Part shown: positions 45,097 through 53,205 of the stretch, piece after piece
Layout of the letters: each line of letters opens with the position of its first letter
How positions within the stretch are numbered: position 1 is the first letter of the stretch
Source: Gammaproteobacteria bacterium
GTDB lineage: Bacteria; Pseudomonadota; Gammaproteobacteria; Burkholderiales; Rhodocyclaceae
DNA length: 64,000 nucleotides
Reading direction: 5' to 3'
NCBI GenBank assembly: GCA_018819515.1
Contig: JAHJPX010000004.1
Span: 1-64,000, forward strand
Program-made: the position numbers and the translations under genes
The notes under the pieces: generated by a model
The model's database searches: none
What the model was told of the DNA's origin: nothing
Seen by the model: the letters and a program-made list of their open reading frames with translations, nothing else

Positions 45097-46137
45097 ATGA
45101 AGTTCTTCGACGAAGCGAAAATCGAAGTCATCGCTGGTGACGGTGGGAATGGCGCTGCTTCGTTCCGGCGCGAAAAGTTCATTCCGCGCGGCGGCCCCGA
45201 TGGCGGCGACGGTGGCCGCGGCGGGAGCATTTGGGCCATCGCTGACCGCAACCTAAACACGCTGATCGATTACCGCTACACACGCATCTTTCGCGCCCAG
45301 CGTGGTGAAAATGGTCGTGGCTCGGACTGCTATGGCAAAGCGGGGGACAACATGGAATTGCGCGTCCCCGTTGGAACAGTGTTCACCGACATCGACTCTG
45401 GCGAGATCGTGTGCGATCTCGACATGGACGGAAAACGCGCGTTGATCGCCAAGGGCGGAAACGGCGGATTGGGTAATCTCCACTTCAAGTCGAGCACCAA
45501 CCGGGCGCCGCGCCAATGCACTCCAGGCGGCGAAGGGGAACGACGCGAGTTGCGGCTCGAGTTGAAAGTGCTCGCCGACGTAGGCCTGCTCGGCATGCCC
45601 AACGCGGGCAAGTCGACCTTCATTCGCTCGGTCTCAGCGGCCAAGCCGAAGGTGGCTGACTATCCCTTCACTACGCTTCACCCCAACCTCGGCGTCGTGC
45701 GCGTCGATCACAATCGCAGTTTTGTGATCGCGGACATTCCCGGCTTGATCGAGGGAGCCGCCGAGGGGGCCGGCCTAGGACATCAGTTTTTGCGTCATCT
45801 ACAGCGCACGCGACTGCTGCTACATCTTGTCGACATTGCGCCGTTCGATCCCGCTGTCGATCCGCTCAAGGAGGCCAAGGCGATCGTCAAGGAGTTGCGC
45901 AAGTACGACGAGGCGCTATACAAGAAGCCGCGTTGGCTGGTGATCAACAAAATCGACCTAGTGCCCGAGGAGGAGCGGAAAACGCGCGTCGACGCACTCG
46001 TCAAGGCCTATGGCAAAGGCATCCGGCACTTCGTCATCTCTGCGATCAATGGCGACGGCTGCCGGGAACTCACTTTCGCTATCATGGAACATATCGAGGA
46101 ACAGCGATCCCATGAGAACACGGATAGCCCAGAGTAG
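45097..46137 (+). CDS. obgE: GTPase ObgE/CgtA
   Basis: A 346-residue conserved GTPase of late 50S assembly and stress control. The Gly-rich Obg fold (1-158) has GDGGNGAASFRREKFIPRGGP-type sequence. The G domain follows: G1 GMPNAGKST (about 166-174), G3 DIPGLIEGA, G4 NKID and G5 SAINGDG. Short C-terminus. Common neighbour of rplU-rpmA, as here, but separated by a terminator and so probably with its own promoter. The end overlaps proB by 26 bp. Confidence 0.97.
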   Translation: MKFFDEAKIEVIAGDGGNGAASFRREKFIPRGGPDGGDGGRGGSIWAIADRNLNTLIDYRYTRIFRAQRGENGRGSDCYGKAGDNMELRVPVGTVFTDIDSGEIVCDLDMDGKRALIAKGGNGGLGNLHFKSSTNRAPRQCTPGGEGERRELRLELKVLADVGLLGMPNAGKSTFIRSVSAAKPKVADYPFTTLHPNLGVVRVDHNRSFVIADIPGLIEGAAEGAGLGHQFLRHLQRTRLLLHLVDIAPFDPAVDPLKEAKAIVKELRKYDEALYKKPRWLVINKIDLVPEEERKTRVDALVKAYGKGIRHFVISAINGDGCRELTFAIMEHIEEQRSHENTDSPE

Positions 46138-47227
46138 ACGCCTGGTCGTCAAGGTCGGTAGCGCGCTGGTCACCAGCAATGGCACCGGCCTGGCGCTCGA
46201 TTTCATCACCGACTGCGCACGGCAGATTTCCCGGTTGCGCCAGGATGGGCGCGAAGTCCTGCTGGTGTCATCTGGCGCCATCGCGGCCGGCATGCAGCGT
46301 CTGGGTTGGACCAAGCGCCCCCACGCAATGCCAGACCTGCAAGCAGCGGCAGCGATTGGACAGATGGGATTGGCACAAGCGTACGAAACCACCTTTGTCC
46401 GACACGACTTGAAGGCGGCCCAAATCCTGCTGACCCATGAGGATCTTGTCGACCGCACGCGCTACCTGAACGCTCGTTCGACGCTACAGGCGTTGCTGGG
46501 CTACGGCGTGGTGCCGATCATCAACGAGAACGACACGGTGGTCACCGACGAAATCAAGTTTGGCGACAACGATACCCTCGGCGCCCTGGTTGCCAACCTG
46601 GTCGAAGCCGATGCACTGATCATTCTCACGGACCAACAGGGCCTCTATACAGCGGACCCTCGGCGTGAAGCTTCGGCAACGCTGATTCAGGAAGGCCGTG
46701 CCGACGACCGTCGATACGAGGTCATGGCTGGCGGCGCGGGTAGCGGCATCGGTAAAGGCGGCATGATCACCAAAGTACAAGCTGCCCGGCGCGCCGCCCG
46801 GAGTGGCGCCCATACCCTCATCATCAGTGGTCATGAAAAGGATGGGCTGCTTCGTGCTGCCCAAGGCGAAGCGATAGGTACGCTGTTGTACGCTATCGAG
46901 TCGCCGCTGACGGCACGCAAGCAGTGGCTGGCGGATCACCTGCAATTGGCGGGTAGCCTGACACTTGACGACGGCGCGGTAGCCGCGCTCAAGGGAGGAC
47001 GCAGCCTGCTGGCGATTGGAGTCAAGTCCGTCGATGGCGAGTTCGAGCGCGGTGCCGCTGTCGCGTGTCAAGGCACGGATGGACGCGAGATCGCGCGCGG
47101 CTTGATCAACTACCCGAGTTCAGAAGCACGACGCATCGCTGGTCACAGCACTGCGGAAATCGAAGCCCTGCTCGGCTACATCGACGAAGACGAACTGATT
47201 CATAGGGACAATCTGGTATTGCTGTAG
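46112..47227 (+). CDS. proB: Glutamate 5-kinase
   Basis: A 371-residue enzyme, first step of proline synthesis (glutamate to glutamyl-5-phosphate). N-terminal kinase domain with RLVVKVGSALVT, LVSSGAIAAGMQRLG and NENDTVVTDEIKFGDNDTLGALVA, then a C-terminal PUA domain (about 275-371). I chose ATG 46112; it overlaps obgE by 26 bp, a common obgE-proB arrangement. The stop codon lies in the loop edge of a perfect 10-bp hairpin at 47213-47236. Confidence 0.96.
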   Translation: MRTRIAQSRRLVVKVGSALVTSNGTGLALDFITDCARQISRLRQDGREVLLVSSGAIAAGMQRLGWTKRPHAMPDLQAAAAIGQMGLAQAYETTFVRHDLKAAQILLTHEDLVDRTRYLNARSTLQALLGYGVVPIINENDTVVTDEIKFGDNDTLGALVANLVEADALIILTDQQGLYTADPRREASATLIQEGRADDRRYEVMAGGAGSGIGKGGMITKVQAARRAARSGAHTLIISGHEKDGLLRAAQGEAIGTLLYAIESPLTARKQWLADHLQLAGSLTLDDGAVAALKGGRSLLAIGVKSVDGEFERGAAVACQGTDGREIARGLINYPSSEARRIAGHSTAEIEALLGYIDEDELIHRDNLVLL

Positions 47228-47236
47228 CAATACCAG
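47213..47236 (+). terminator. Hairpin at the proB stop codon
   Basis: CTGGTATTGC-TGTA-GCAATACCAG, a perfect 10-bp stem that includes the proB stop TAG. No T run follows, so it is a possible RNA end-protecting or processing structure rather than a classical terminator. Confidence 0.5.
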
Positions 47237-47330
47237 AATGCGGCGCAGGCTAACCTGCCTTGCAAGGTTAAGCGGCAACGCCGCGGCCGAAGCCACAATC
47301 TGATTCTGCTTCAACGAAACCGGGTTGTTT

Positions 47331-47975
47331 TTACGGCAACTCGGCCAGGATAGTACTGGTCGCCCATACCTTGTCGCCGATAGTCACCTTGACTCGTACA
47401 TCGGTCGGCAGATAGAGATCGACCCGCGAACCGAAGCGGATGAAGCCGTAGCGCTCGCCGCGCGCGAGTTGCGCTCCCGCCTCGACGTAGCACAGGATGC
47501 GTCGCGCAATCAGTCCCGCCACCTGGACGCAAGTGATGTCCTGCCCCTCGACGGTTCGGATATGCAGGGCGTTGCGCTCGTTCTCAGTGGAGGCCTTGTC
47601 GAGGTCTGCGTTGACGAATTTGCCCGGGTTGTACCAGCGCCGCTTGACCTCGCCGTCCACCGGGCTGCGATTGGAGTGGACGTTGAAGACGTTCATGAAG
47701 ACGCTGATCTTCAGCGTATCACGGTCGAGCCACGGATCGCGGACCGGCTGGATGGCGACGATGCGGCCGTCGGCCGGTGACAGTACGCTCTTCGCATCGC
47801 CCGGCACTTCGCGCGCCGGATCGCGGAAGAACTGCAGGACGAACAGGGCAATCAGCCAGAACGGAATCGCCCAGGTCCAACAGGTCGCAAAGGTGACGAG
47901 CAACGCCAGCGCTACCGAGCCGCCCAAGAAGGGCCAGCCTTCCCGGGCGATGATGGGGTGCGGATAGTGTGCCAA
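47331..47975 (-). CDS. psd: Phosphatidylserine decarboxylase (short form)
   Basis: A 214-residue membrane-associated, pyruvoyl-dependent enzyme that makes phosphatidylethanolamine. Two N-terminal hydrophobic segments (about 18-50) precede the catalytic region: VLSPADGRIVAI, FMNVFNVHSNRSPVDGEV, and the self-cleavage site RFGSRVDLYLP (cut between Gly and Ser to form the pyruvoyl group). Short archaetidylserine-type family, which is normal in betaproteobacteria. It starts 1 bp after the ilvC stop, so it is probably the last gene of ilvIHC-psd. The genes pssA and leuA that often follow in related genomes are not here. Confidence 0.94.
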   Translation of the reverse strand: MAHYPHPIIAREGWPFLGGSVALALLVTFATCWTWAIPFWLIALFVLQFFRDPAREVPGDAKSVLSPADGRIVAIQPVRDPWLDRDTLKISVFMNVFNVHSNRSPVDGEVKRRWYNPGKFVNADLDKASTENERNALHIRTVEGQDITCVQVAGLIARRILCYVEAGAQLARGERYGFIRFGSRVDLYLPTDVRVKVTIGDKVWATSTILAELP

Positions 47976-47976
47976 C

Positions 47977-48993
47977 TCAGTTCTTTGACTTGTCGACCAA
48001 TGCCTTGGCCTTAATCCACGGCATCATGTCGCGCAGTTGAGCACCGACCTGCTCGACCGGATGGGCCGCGATCAGGCGACGGCGGGCGGTCATGGCCGGG
48101 TAGTTGGTACGGCCTTCGAGGATAAACATCTTGGCGTAGTCGCCGTTTTGAATGCGCTTCAATGCATTCCTCATGGCGGCGCGCGACTGTTCGTTGATAA
48201 CTTCCGGACCAGTAACGTACTCGCCGAACTCCGCATTATTGGAGATCGAGTAGTTCATGTTGGCGATGCCGCCCTCGAAGATCAGATCGACGATCAACTT
48301 CACCTCATGCAAGCACTCGAAGTAGGCCATCTCGGGCGCGTAGCCGGCTTCGGTCAGGGTTTCGTAGCCAGCCTTGATCAGTTCAACCAAGCCCCCACAC
48401 AGGACAGCCTGCTCACCGAAGAGATCGGTCTCCGTCTCGTCGCGGAAAGTGGTCTCGATGACACCGCCCTTGGTGCCGCCGTTGGCCGCGGCATAAGAGA
48501 GCGCGATGTCCTTGGCCTTGCCACTCATGTCCTGATAGACGGCGATCAGCGACGGCACACCGCCACCGCGCAGGTATTCAGAGCGCACCGTATGGCCAGG
48601 GCCTTTCGGGGCAACCATGATCACATCAACATCGCCGCGGGGTACCACCTGGTTGTAATGAATATTGAAGCCATGGGCGAAAGCCAAGGCAGCGCCCTTC
48701 TTTATATTCGGCTCGACATCGGCATAGTACACGGCAGGGATGGTCTCGTCGGGCAACAGTATCATGACCACATCGGCATCCTTCACCGCTTTGGCCACTT
48801 CCTCGACCTTGAGACCGGCTTTCTTGGCCTTGCCCCAGGATGCGCCTTCCTTGCGCAGTCCAACCGTCACCTTGACGCCGGAGTCCTTCAAGTTCTGGGC
48901 GTGAGCGTGGCCCTGCGAGCCGTAACCAACGATAGTGACCTTCTTGCCCTTGATGAGCGACAGATCAGCGTCTTTGTCGTAATAAACCTTCAT
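47977..48993 (-). CDS. ilvC: Ketol-acid reductoisomerase (class I)
   Basis: A 338-residue NADPH-dependent enzyme, second common step of valine, leucine and isoleucine synthesis. N-terminal MKVYYDKDADLSLIKGKKVTIVGYGSQGHAHAQNLKDSG with the GxGxxG fold; AFAHGFNIHY; and the magnesium-binding acidic region DETETDLFGEQAVLCGG with a later EMAYFECLHE. Short form, normal length. It lies 33 bp after ilvH in the ilvIHC order. Confidence 0.98.
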   Translation of the reverse strand: MKVYYDKDADLSLIKGKKVTIVGYGSQGHAHAQNLKDSGVKVTVGLRKEGASWGKAKKAGLKVEEVAKAVKDADVVMILLPDETIPAVYYADVEPNIKKGAALAFAHGFNIHYNQVVPRGDVDVIMVAPKGPGHTVRSEYLRGGGVPSLIAVYQDMSGKAKDIALSYAAANGGTKGGVIETTFRDETETDLFGEQAVLCGGLVELIKAGYETLTEAGYAPEMAYFECLHEVKLIVDLIFEGGIANMNYSISNNAEFGEYVTGPEVINEQSRAAMRNALKRIQNGDYAKMFILEGRTNYPAMTARRRLIAAHPVEQVGAQLRDMMPWIKAKALVDKSKN

Positions 48994-49026
48994 GAAAGAC
49001 CCCTATGGAAAAATCCTTGAAATAAG

Positions 49027-49518
49027 TCAGACGCGCAAAATCCGGTCGCCGCGGCCAATGCCGCAAACACCGGTGCGCACCGTTTCGAGTATCAGCGAAC
49101 GGTCGATGGCATCGAGAAAGGCGTCGAGCTTGGCCGTATTACCGGTCAACTCGACAACGTAGCTCGAGTCAGTAACGTCGATGATGCGACCGCGAAAGAT
49201 GTCGGCGACCCGCTTCATTTCCTCGCGATCCTTGCCTGTCGCACGAACCTTTATCAGCATCAGTTCGCGCTCGATGTGCGCCGCCTCGGATAGATCGACT
49301 ACCTTGACAACATCGATCAGCTTGTTGAGTTGCTTGGTGATCTGCTCGATGACTTCGTCTGACCCGATACTGACAATGGTCATGCGCGACAATGAGGCAT
49401 CCTCGGTAGGCGCCACCGTTAGCGACTCGATGTTGTAGGCACGCGCCGAGAACAACCCGGACACGCGCGACAGGGCACCGGACTCGTTTTCAATCAGGAT
49501 GGAAATGATGTGGCGCAT
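49027..49518 (-). CDS. ilvH: Acetolactate synthase small (regulatory) subunit
   Basis: A 163-residue ACT-domain protein that confers valine feedback inhibition on acetolactate synthase. Begins MRHIISILIENESGALSRVSGLFSARAYNIESLTV, a classical ACT start with the valine-site Gly-Ala, and ends in the second ACT-like domain. Same length as E. coli IlvH. It lies 2 bp after the large-subunit stop. Confidence 0.97.
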   Translation of the reverse strand: MRHIISILIENESGALSRVSGLFSARAYNIESLTVAPTEDASLSRMTIVSIGSDEVIEQITKQLNKLIDVVKVVDLSEAAHIERELMLIKVRATGKDREEMKRVADIFRGRIIDVTDSSYVVELTGNTAKLDAFLDAIDRSLILETVRTGVCGIGRGDRILRV

Positions 49519-49520
49519 GG

Positions 49521-51233
49521 CTACAGCTCCTCCGCCAAAATCATTTCGGACAGTCCCTTGCCCGCGGCAACCATAGGAAATACGTTGGCTTTGGGATCAA
49601 TGATGAAGTCCATGAAAACAAGATCGCTCTTGTGCTTGACGAATGCCTCGCGCAGAGCCGGCTCGACGTCGGCCGGCTTATCGATGCGCATGCCGACGTG
49701 ACCGTAGGCTTCGGCAAGTTTGACGAAATCCGGCAAAGCGTCGACATACGATTCCGAATAGCGGTTGCCGTGGAACATTTCCTGCCATTGGCGCACCATG
49801 CCGAGATAACCATTGTTCAGATTAACGATCTTGATCGGCAACCGGAATTGCTTGCAGGTGGACAATTCCTGAATGCACATCTGGATAGAGCCCTCGCCGG
49901 TGATGCACGCGACCGGCGACTTAGGGTTGGCAAAACGCGTTCCCATGGCTGCAGGCAGGCCGAAACCCATCGTGCCAAGACCACCGGAGTTAATCCAGCG
50001 TCGCGGCTTGTCAAACTTGTAGAACTGCGCCGCGAACATCTGATGCTGCCCTACATCCGACGTGATGAAGGCGTCGCCGCCGGTCACCTCGTAGAGTTTT
50101 TGCACCACATACTGCGGAGCAATGACGTCTTTGCCCTGCTTGTATTTCAAGCAGTTGCGGCTGCGCCAGCCTTCGATCTCCTTCCACCACACTGCGAGCG
50201 CCTTGCCGTCCGTCTTGGCCTCGACCGCCGCAAATTGCTTGAGCATCTCATCGAGCACGTCAGACACATTGCCGACGATGGGAATGTCAACTTTGACCCG
50301 CTTGGAGATGCTCGACGGATCGATGTCTATATGGATGATCTTGCGCGCGACCTGCGCGAAATGGTCCGGACTGCCGATAACCCGATCGTCGAAGCGAGCA
50401 CCGATTGCAAGCACGACATCGGCGTGCTGCATCGCCATGTTCGCCTCGTAGGTGCCATGCATGCCCAGCATGCCAAGAAACTGCCTGTCTGTCGCAGGAT
50501 AACCACCCAATCCCATGAGGGTCTGCGTAATCGGGAAATCCAGCGCTCGAGTGAGTTTGGTGAGCTTGTCGGCGGAGTCGGAGAGTATGACGCCACCGCC
50601 GGCATAGACAATCGGCCGCTTCGCTTCGAGCAGAATCTGCAAAGCCTTCTTGATCTGACCGGCATGCCCTTTGATCACCGGATTGTAGGAGCGCATGGCG
50701 ATGGTCTTGGGGTACTGGAACTCACATTTCTGCGCAGTAATATCCTTGGGGATATCCACCAGTACCGGTCCGGGTCGTCCTGTCTTGGCAAGGTAAAACG
50801 CCTTCTTGATCGTGATCGCCAGGTCCTTGACGTCCTTGACCAGGAAGTTGTGCTTGACGCACGGCCGGGTAATACCGACAGTATCCGCTTCCTGAAAGGC
50901 ATCCTGACCAATATAGGCGGTCGGAACCTGGCCGGAAATTACCACCAAGGGGATCGAATCCATATACGCCGTAGCGATGCCGGTAACCGCGTTGGTGACC
51001 CCCGGTCCGGACGTCACCATACAGACGCCAATCTTGTTCGACGAGCGCGAATATGCATCCGCCGCGTGCACCGCACCTTGCTCGTGACGGACCAGAATAT
51101 GCTTGATCTGATCCTGCTTGAAAAACTCGTCGTAGATATGAAGTACCGAACCACCCGGATAGCCGAACACATGGTCGACCTTTTCTTCCTGAAGGCACCT
51201 GATTACAATCTCTGCACCAGTCAATTGCATCAT
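49521..51233 (-). CDS. ilvI: Acetolactate synthase large (catalytic) subunit
   Basis: A 570-residue ThDP/FAD enzyme, first common step of branched-chain amino-acid synthesis. Motifs: VFGYPGGSVLHIYDEF (glutamate and FAD side), TSGPGVTNAVTGIATAY, and the ThDP site GEGSIQMCIQELSTC...NNGYLGMVRQW. The start is ATG 51233 or ATG 51230 (MMQLTGAEIVIRC); a TTG three codons earlier is less likely. It is divergent from the sigma-factor gene, sharing about 130 bp of promoter region. No obvious leader peptide with a run of Leu/Val/Ile codons is visible, so attenuation is not supported. Confidence 0.96.
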   Translation of the reverse strand: MMQLTGAEIVIRCLQEEKVDHVFGYPGGSVLHIYDEFFKQDQIKHILVRHEQGAVHAADAYSRSSNKIGVCMVTSGPGVTNAVTGIATAYMDSIPLVVISGQVPTAYIGQDAFQEADTVGITRPCVKHNFLVKDVKDLAITIKKAFYLAKTGRPGPVLVDIPKDITAQKCEFQYPKTIAMRSYNPVIKGHAGQIKKALQILLEAKRPIVYAGGGVILSDSADKLTKLTRALDFPITQTLMGLGGYPATDRQFLGMLGMHGTYEANMAMQHADVVLAIGARFDDRVIGSPDHFAQVARKIIHIDIDPSSISKRVKVDIPIVGNVSDVLDEMLKQFAAVEAKTDGKALAVWWKEIEGWRSRNCLKYKQGKDVIAPQYVVQKLYEVTGGDAFITSDVGQHQMFAAQFYKFDKPRRWINSGGLGTMGFGLPAAMGTRFANPKSPVACITGEGSIQMCIQELSTCKQFRLPIKIVNLNNGYLGMVRQWQEMFHGNRYSESYVDALPDFVKLAEAYGHVGMRIDKPADVEPALREAFVKHKSDLVFMDFIIDPKANVFPMVAAGKGLSEMILAEEL

Positions 51234-51363
51234 TTGTTCCAAATTTGAGGGTTTCGACCCGAAAACGCGCTACCTTACTGATTCAGACGTGTTTGGTCAA
51301 GGTAGCAGCCGGCCCGTCGCGCGACAAGAGGCCACAATCTCGGACCCAACGTAAGGACTTCCC

Positions 51364-51924
51364 CTGGCTTCTCGTAGCGAACTGTCCGATTTTCTCGCTG
51401 GCGTCGAACGGCGCGCCTTCAAGCAGGCGCTGTACGCCGTCCGTGACGAAGATACGGCAATGGATATCGTTCAAGACGCGATGCTCAAGTTGTCCGAGAA
51501 ATACGGCGCCCGCCCGTCCGAAGAGTTGCCGTTGTTGTTTCAACGGATTCTTCAAAATACGATCCGCGACTTCTACCGCCGACAGAAGGTCCGCTCAACG
51601 TGGACGACCCTACTGTCGTCCTTTACATCCGCTGACGATGACGAATCTGACCCCCTGGAATCCCTGCCAACACAAAATCACTCGCCCATTGGCAATCCTC
51701 ATGGCGCTCTGGAGCAATCGCAAGTCATCGCAATCATCGAAGAAGAGATCAAAAGACTCCCGGCGCGTCAACGGGAAGCCTTTCTGTTGCGTTATTGGGA
51801 AGAGATGGATACTGCCGAAACGGCAATTGCCATGAAGTGCTCGGAGGGAAGCGTAAAGACTCACTGTTCGCGGGCAACTCATACGTTGGCGGTGGCCCTC
51901 AAGGCAAAGGGAATTGAACTATGA
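51364..51924 (+). CDS. ECF-type RNA polymerase sigma factor, probable CTG start
   Basis: A 186-residue sigma factor. Region 2 (about 5-75) includes LSDFLAGVERRAFKQALYAVRDEDTAMDIVQDAMLKL; region 4 (about 120-180) has RLPARQREAFLLRYWEEMDTAETAIAMKCSEGSVKTHCSRATHTL. The first ATG in frame (51460) would delete half of region 2. Upstream, the frame opens after a stop at 51352, and CTG 51364 lies 6 bases after AAGGA and fits the family start (x-ASRSELSDFLAGVERRAF). The DUF3619 gene follows in an ATGA overlap and may be its membrane anti-sigma factor. Confidence 0.88.
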   Translation: MASRSELSDFLAGVERRAFKQALYAVRDEDTAMDIVQDAMLKLSEKYGARPSEELPLLFQRILQNTIRDFYRRQKVRSTWTTLLSSFTSADDDESDPLESLPTQNHSPIGNPHGALEQSQVIAIIEEEIKRLPARQREAFLLRYWEEMDTAETAIAMKCSEGSVKTHCSRATHTLAVALKAKGIEL

Positions 51925-52328
51925 ATGATGGCACCGACGTAGTGGATTTTGCGGAACGCGTCCGTAAAGTTCTGGATCGCGGAACCGCAGACCTCGGGCA
52001 ACACATATCGGTTCGTCTCTACGAGGCCAGATGCGATGCGTTGCGTCATCAGGCCACACCAGTCGCCGCCTTGAGTCTTGCGGGTTTCGGACGCGTTGTG
52101 GGCGAATCCCTCCAAAGTCACTATCGCGGACTGCTGGCCTTTGTCGCGCTTGCCATCGGAGTATTGGGAGCGCAAGTCTGGCAAAATGGCCAGGAAGCGG
52201 CAGAATTGGCGGAGATTGACGGCGCGCTTCTGAGCGACGAGGTTCCGCCTTCCGCATACACTGACAGAGGTTTTCTGGAATGGCTGCAGCGCGTATCGGA
52301 ACCCGGCGACGAATCCTTGCCGGAGTAA
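51921..52328 (+). CDS. DUF3619 membrane protein (possible anti-sigma factor)
   Basis: A 135-residue protein, with an N-terminal cytoplasmic helical part (FAERVRKVLDRGTADLGQHISVRLYEAR), one membrane helix (GLLAFVALAIGVLGAQVW, about 70-87) and a short acidic periplasmic tail that includes LLSDEVPPSAYTDRGFLEWL. DUF3619 genes sit directly behind this sigma factor in many betaproteobacteria. It starts within the sigma stop (ATGA). A single-pass layout suits an anti-sigma factor, but that role is inference. Confidence 0.84.
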   Translation: MNDGTDVVDFAERVRKVLDRGTADLGQHISVRLYEARCDALRHQATPVAALSLAGFGRVVGESLQSHYRGLLAFVALAIGVLGAQVWQNGQEAAELAEIDGALLSDEVPPSAYTDRGFLEWLQRVSEPGDESLPE

Positions 52329-52765
52329 TCCTTTTTTTGGCATTGATTTCAACGGCCCTCGCCGGGCCGCTTTCGATTTTGCCCCCTGATTGGGCAGACC
52401 TTCCAGCCGAAACCCGGCACATCCTGGCGCCTCTCGGCCCCGATTGGAATCAACTGGAGGCATCGAGTAGGCGTAAATGGTTGCAGGTCGCCGAGCGTTA
52501 CCCAACCATGAATATGGAGGAGCAACAACGCGTTCAGCGCCGAATGAAGGGGTGGGCAGAACTGACGCCCGATCAAAAGCGGCAAGCGCGGGAAAGATAT
52601 CGAAACGTACGGAACGCGACCCCCGAGCAAAGGGAGGCGCTTAAACAAATGTGGTCGGAGTATCAGGCGCTGCCGGAAGACGAAAGAGATCGTCTGAAAC
52701 GTTCGTCCGTCAAGTCCGGTATTCGCCCTGACACACCTGCCGGGCCCGCTGGTCCATCGAAATAG
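52280..52765 (+). CDS. DUF3106 periplasmic protein
   Basis: A 161-residue protein with a signal peptide (ILAGVILFLALISTALAGP). The mature part is basic, Trp-rich and helical: LPPDWADLPAETRHILAPLGPDWNQL, YPTMNMEEQQRVQRRMKGWAELTPDQKRQARERY, which is DUF3106. The repeated W-x(4-6)-L-x-P-E/D pattern resembles a CpxP/Spy-like periplasmic stress sensor, though not proven. It overlaps the DUF3619 gene by 49 bp, in another frame. It is likely part of the sigma-factor sensing module. Confidence 0.82.
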   Translation: MAAARIGTRRRILAGVILFLALISTALAGPLSILPPDWADLPAETRHILAPLGPDWNQLEASSRRKWLQVAERYPTMNMEEQQRVQRRMKGWAELTPDQKRQARERYRNVRNATPEQREALKQMWSEYQALPEDERDRLKRSSVKSGIRPDTPAGPAGPSK

Positions 52766-53205
52766 TGATCAAGGAACCCGATTCGACCACATTGCCCGGC
52801 ATTCGGCGGCGACTCGCCAGCATGGCCTATGAATCTCTGCTTCTGCTCGGTGTGTTTGTCGTGGCGATCGTCCCACTGGTTCTGTTGTCTGCGGCGACGG
52901 GAGCCATGGTGTCGCATCGGGTCATGCGCGTGTACGTGTTCCTGTGCTTAGCGCTGTACTTTGTCTGGCACTGGCGCGGCGGCCGGCAGACCTTGGCAAT
53001 GCGAACCTGGAAGTTGCGGATCGTCACACCGGAAGGAGAGCCGTCCCCGCTGTGGCGGCTGGCGCTGCGCTACACGCTCGCCTGGCCGAGCCTTGCGCTG
53101 TTCGGAATCGGGATCGCCTGGGCGCTGCTTGACCGCGATGGACAGTTCCTGCACGACCGACTGGCGGGAACACGCATCATCTTCGCTCCACCCGCCAAGT
53201 CATAA
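52765..53205 (+). CDS. RDD-family membrane protein
   Basis: A 146-residue protein with three to four membrane helices and the RDD signature: LPGIRRRLASMAYESLLLLG (R-x-A-x(2)-D/Y replaced by YE here), QTLAMRTWKLRIV, and a final WALLDRDGQFLHDRLAGTRIIF. Starts at GTG 52765 with a one-base overlap of the DUF3106 stop. Its end overlaps the convergent lptG end by 29 bp. RDD proteins include ion antiporters, but no function can be assigned here. Confidence 0.83.
   Translation: MIKEPDSTTLPGIRRRLASMAYESLLLLGVFVVAIVPLVLLSAATGAMVSHRVMRVYVFLCLALYFVWHWRGGRQTLAMRTWKLRIVTPEGEPSPLWRLALRYTLAWPSLALFGIGIAWALLDRDGQFLHDRLAGTRIIFAPPAKS

Noticed and set aside
51234..51363. Attenuator leader peptide for ilvIHC.
   Set aside because: No short frame rich in Leu, Val or Ile codons followed by alternative hairpins was found upstream of 51233 on the minus strand.
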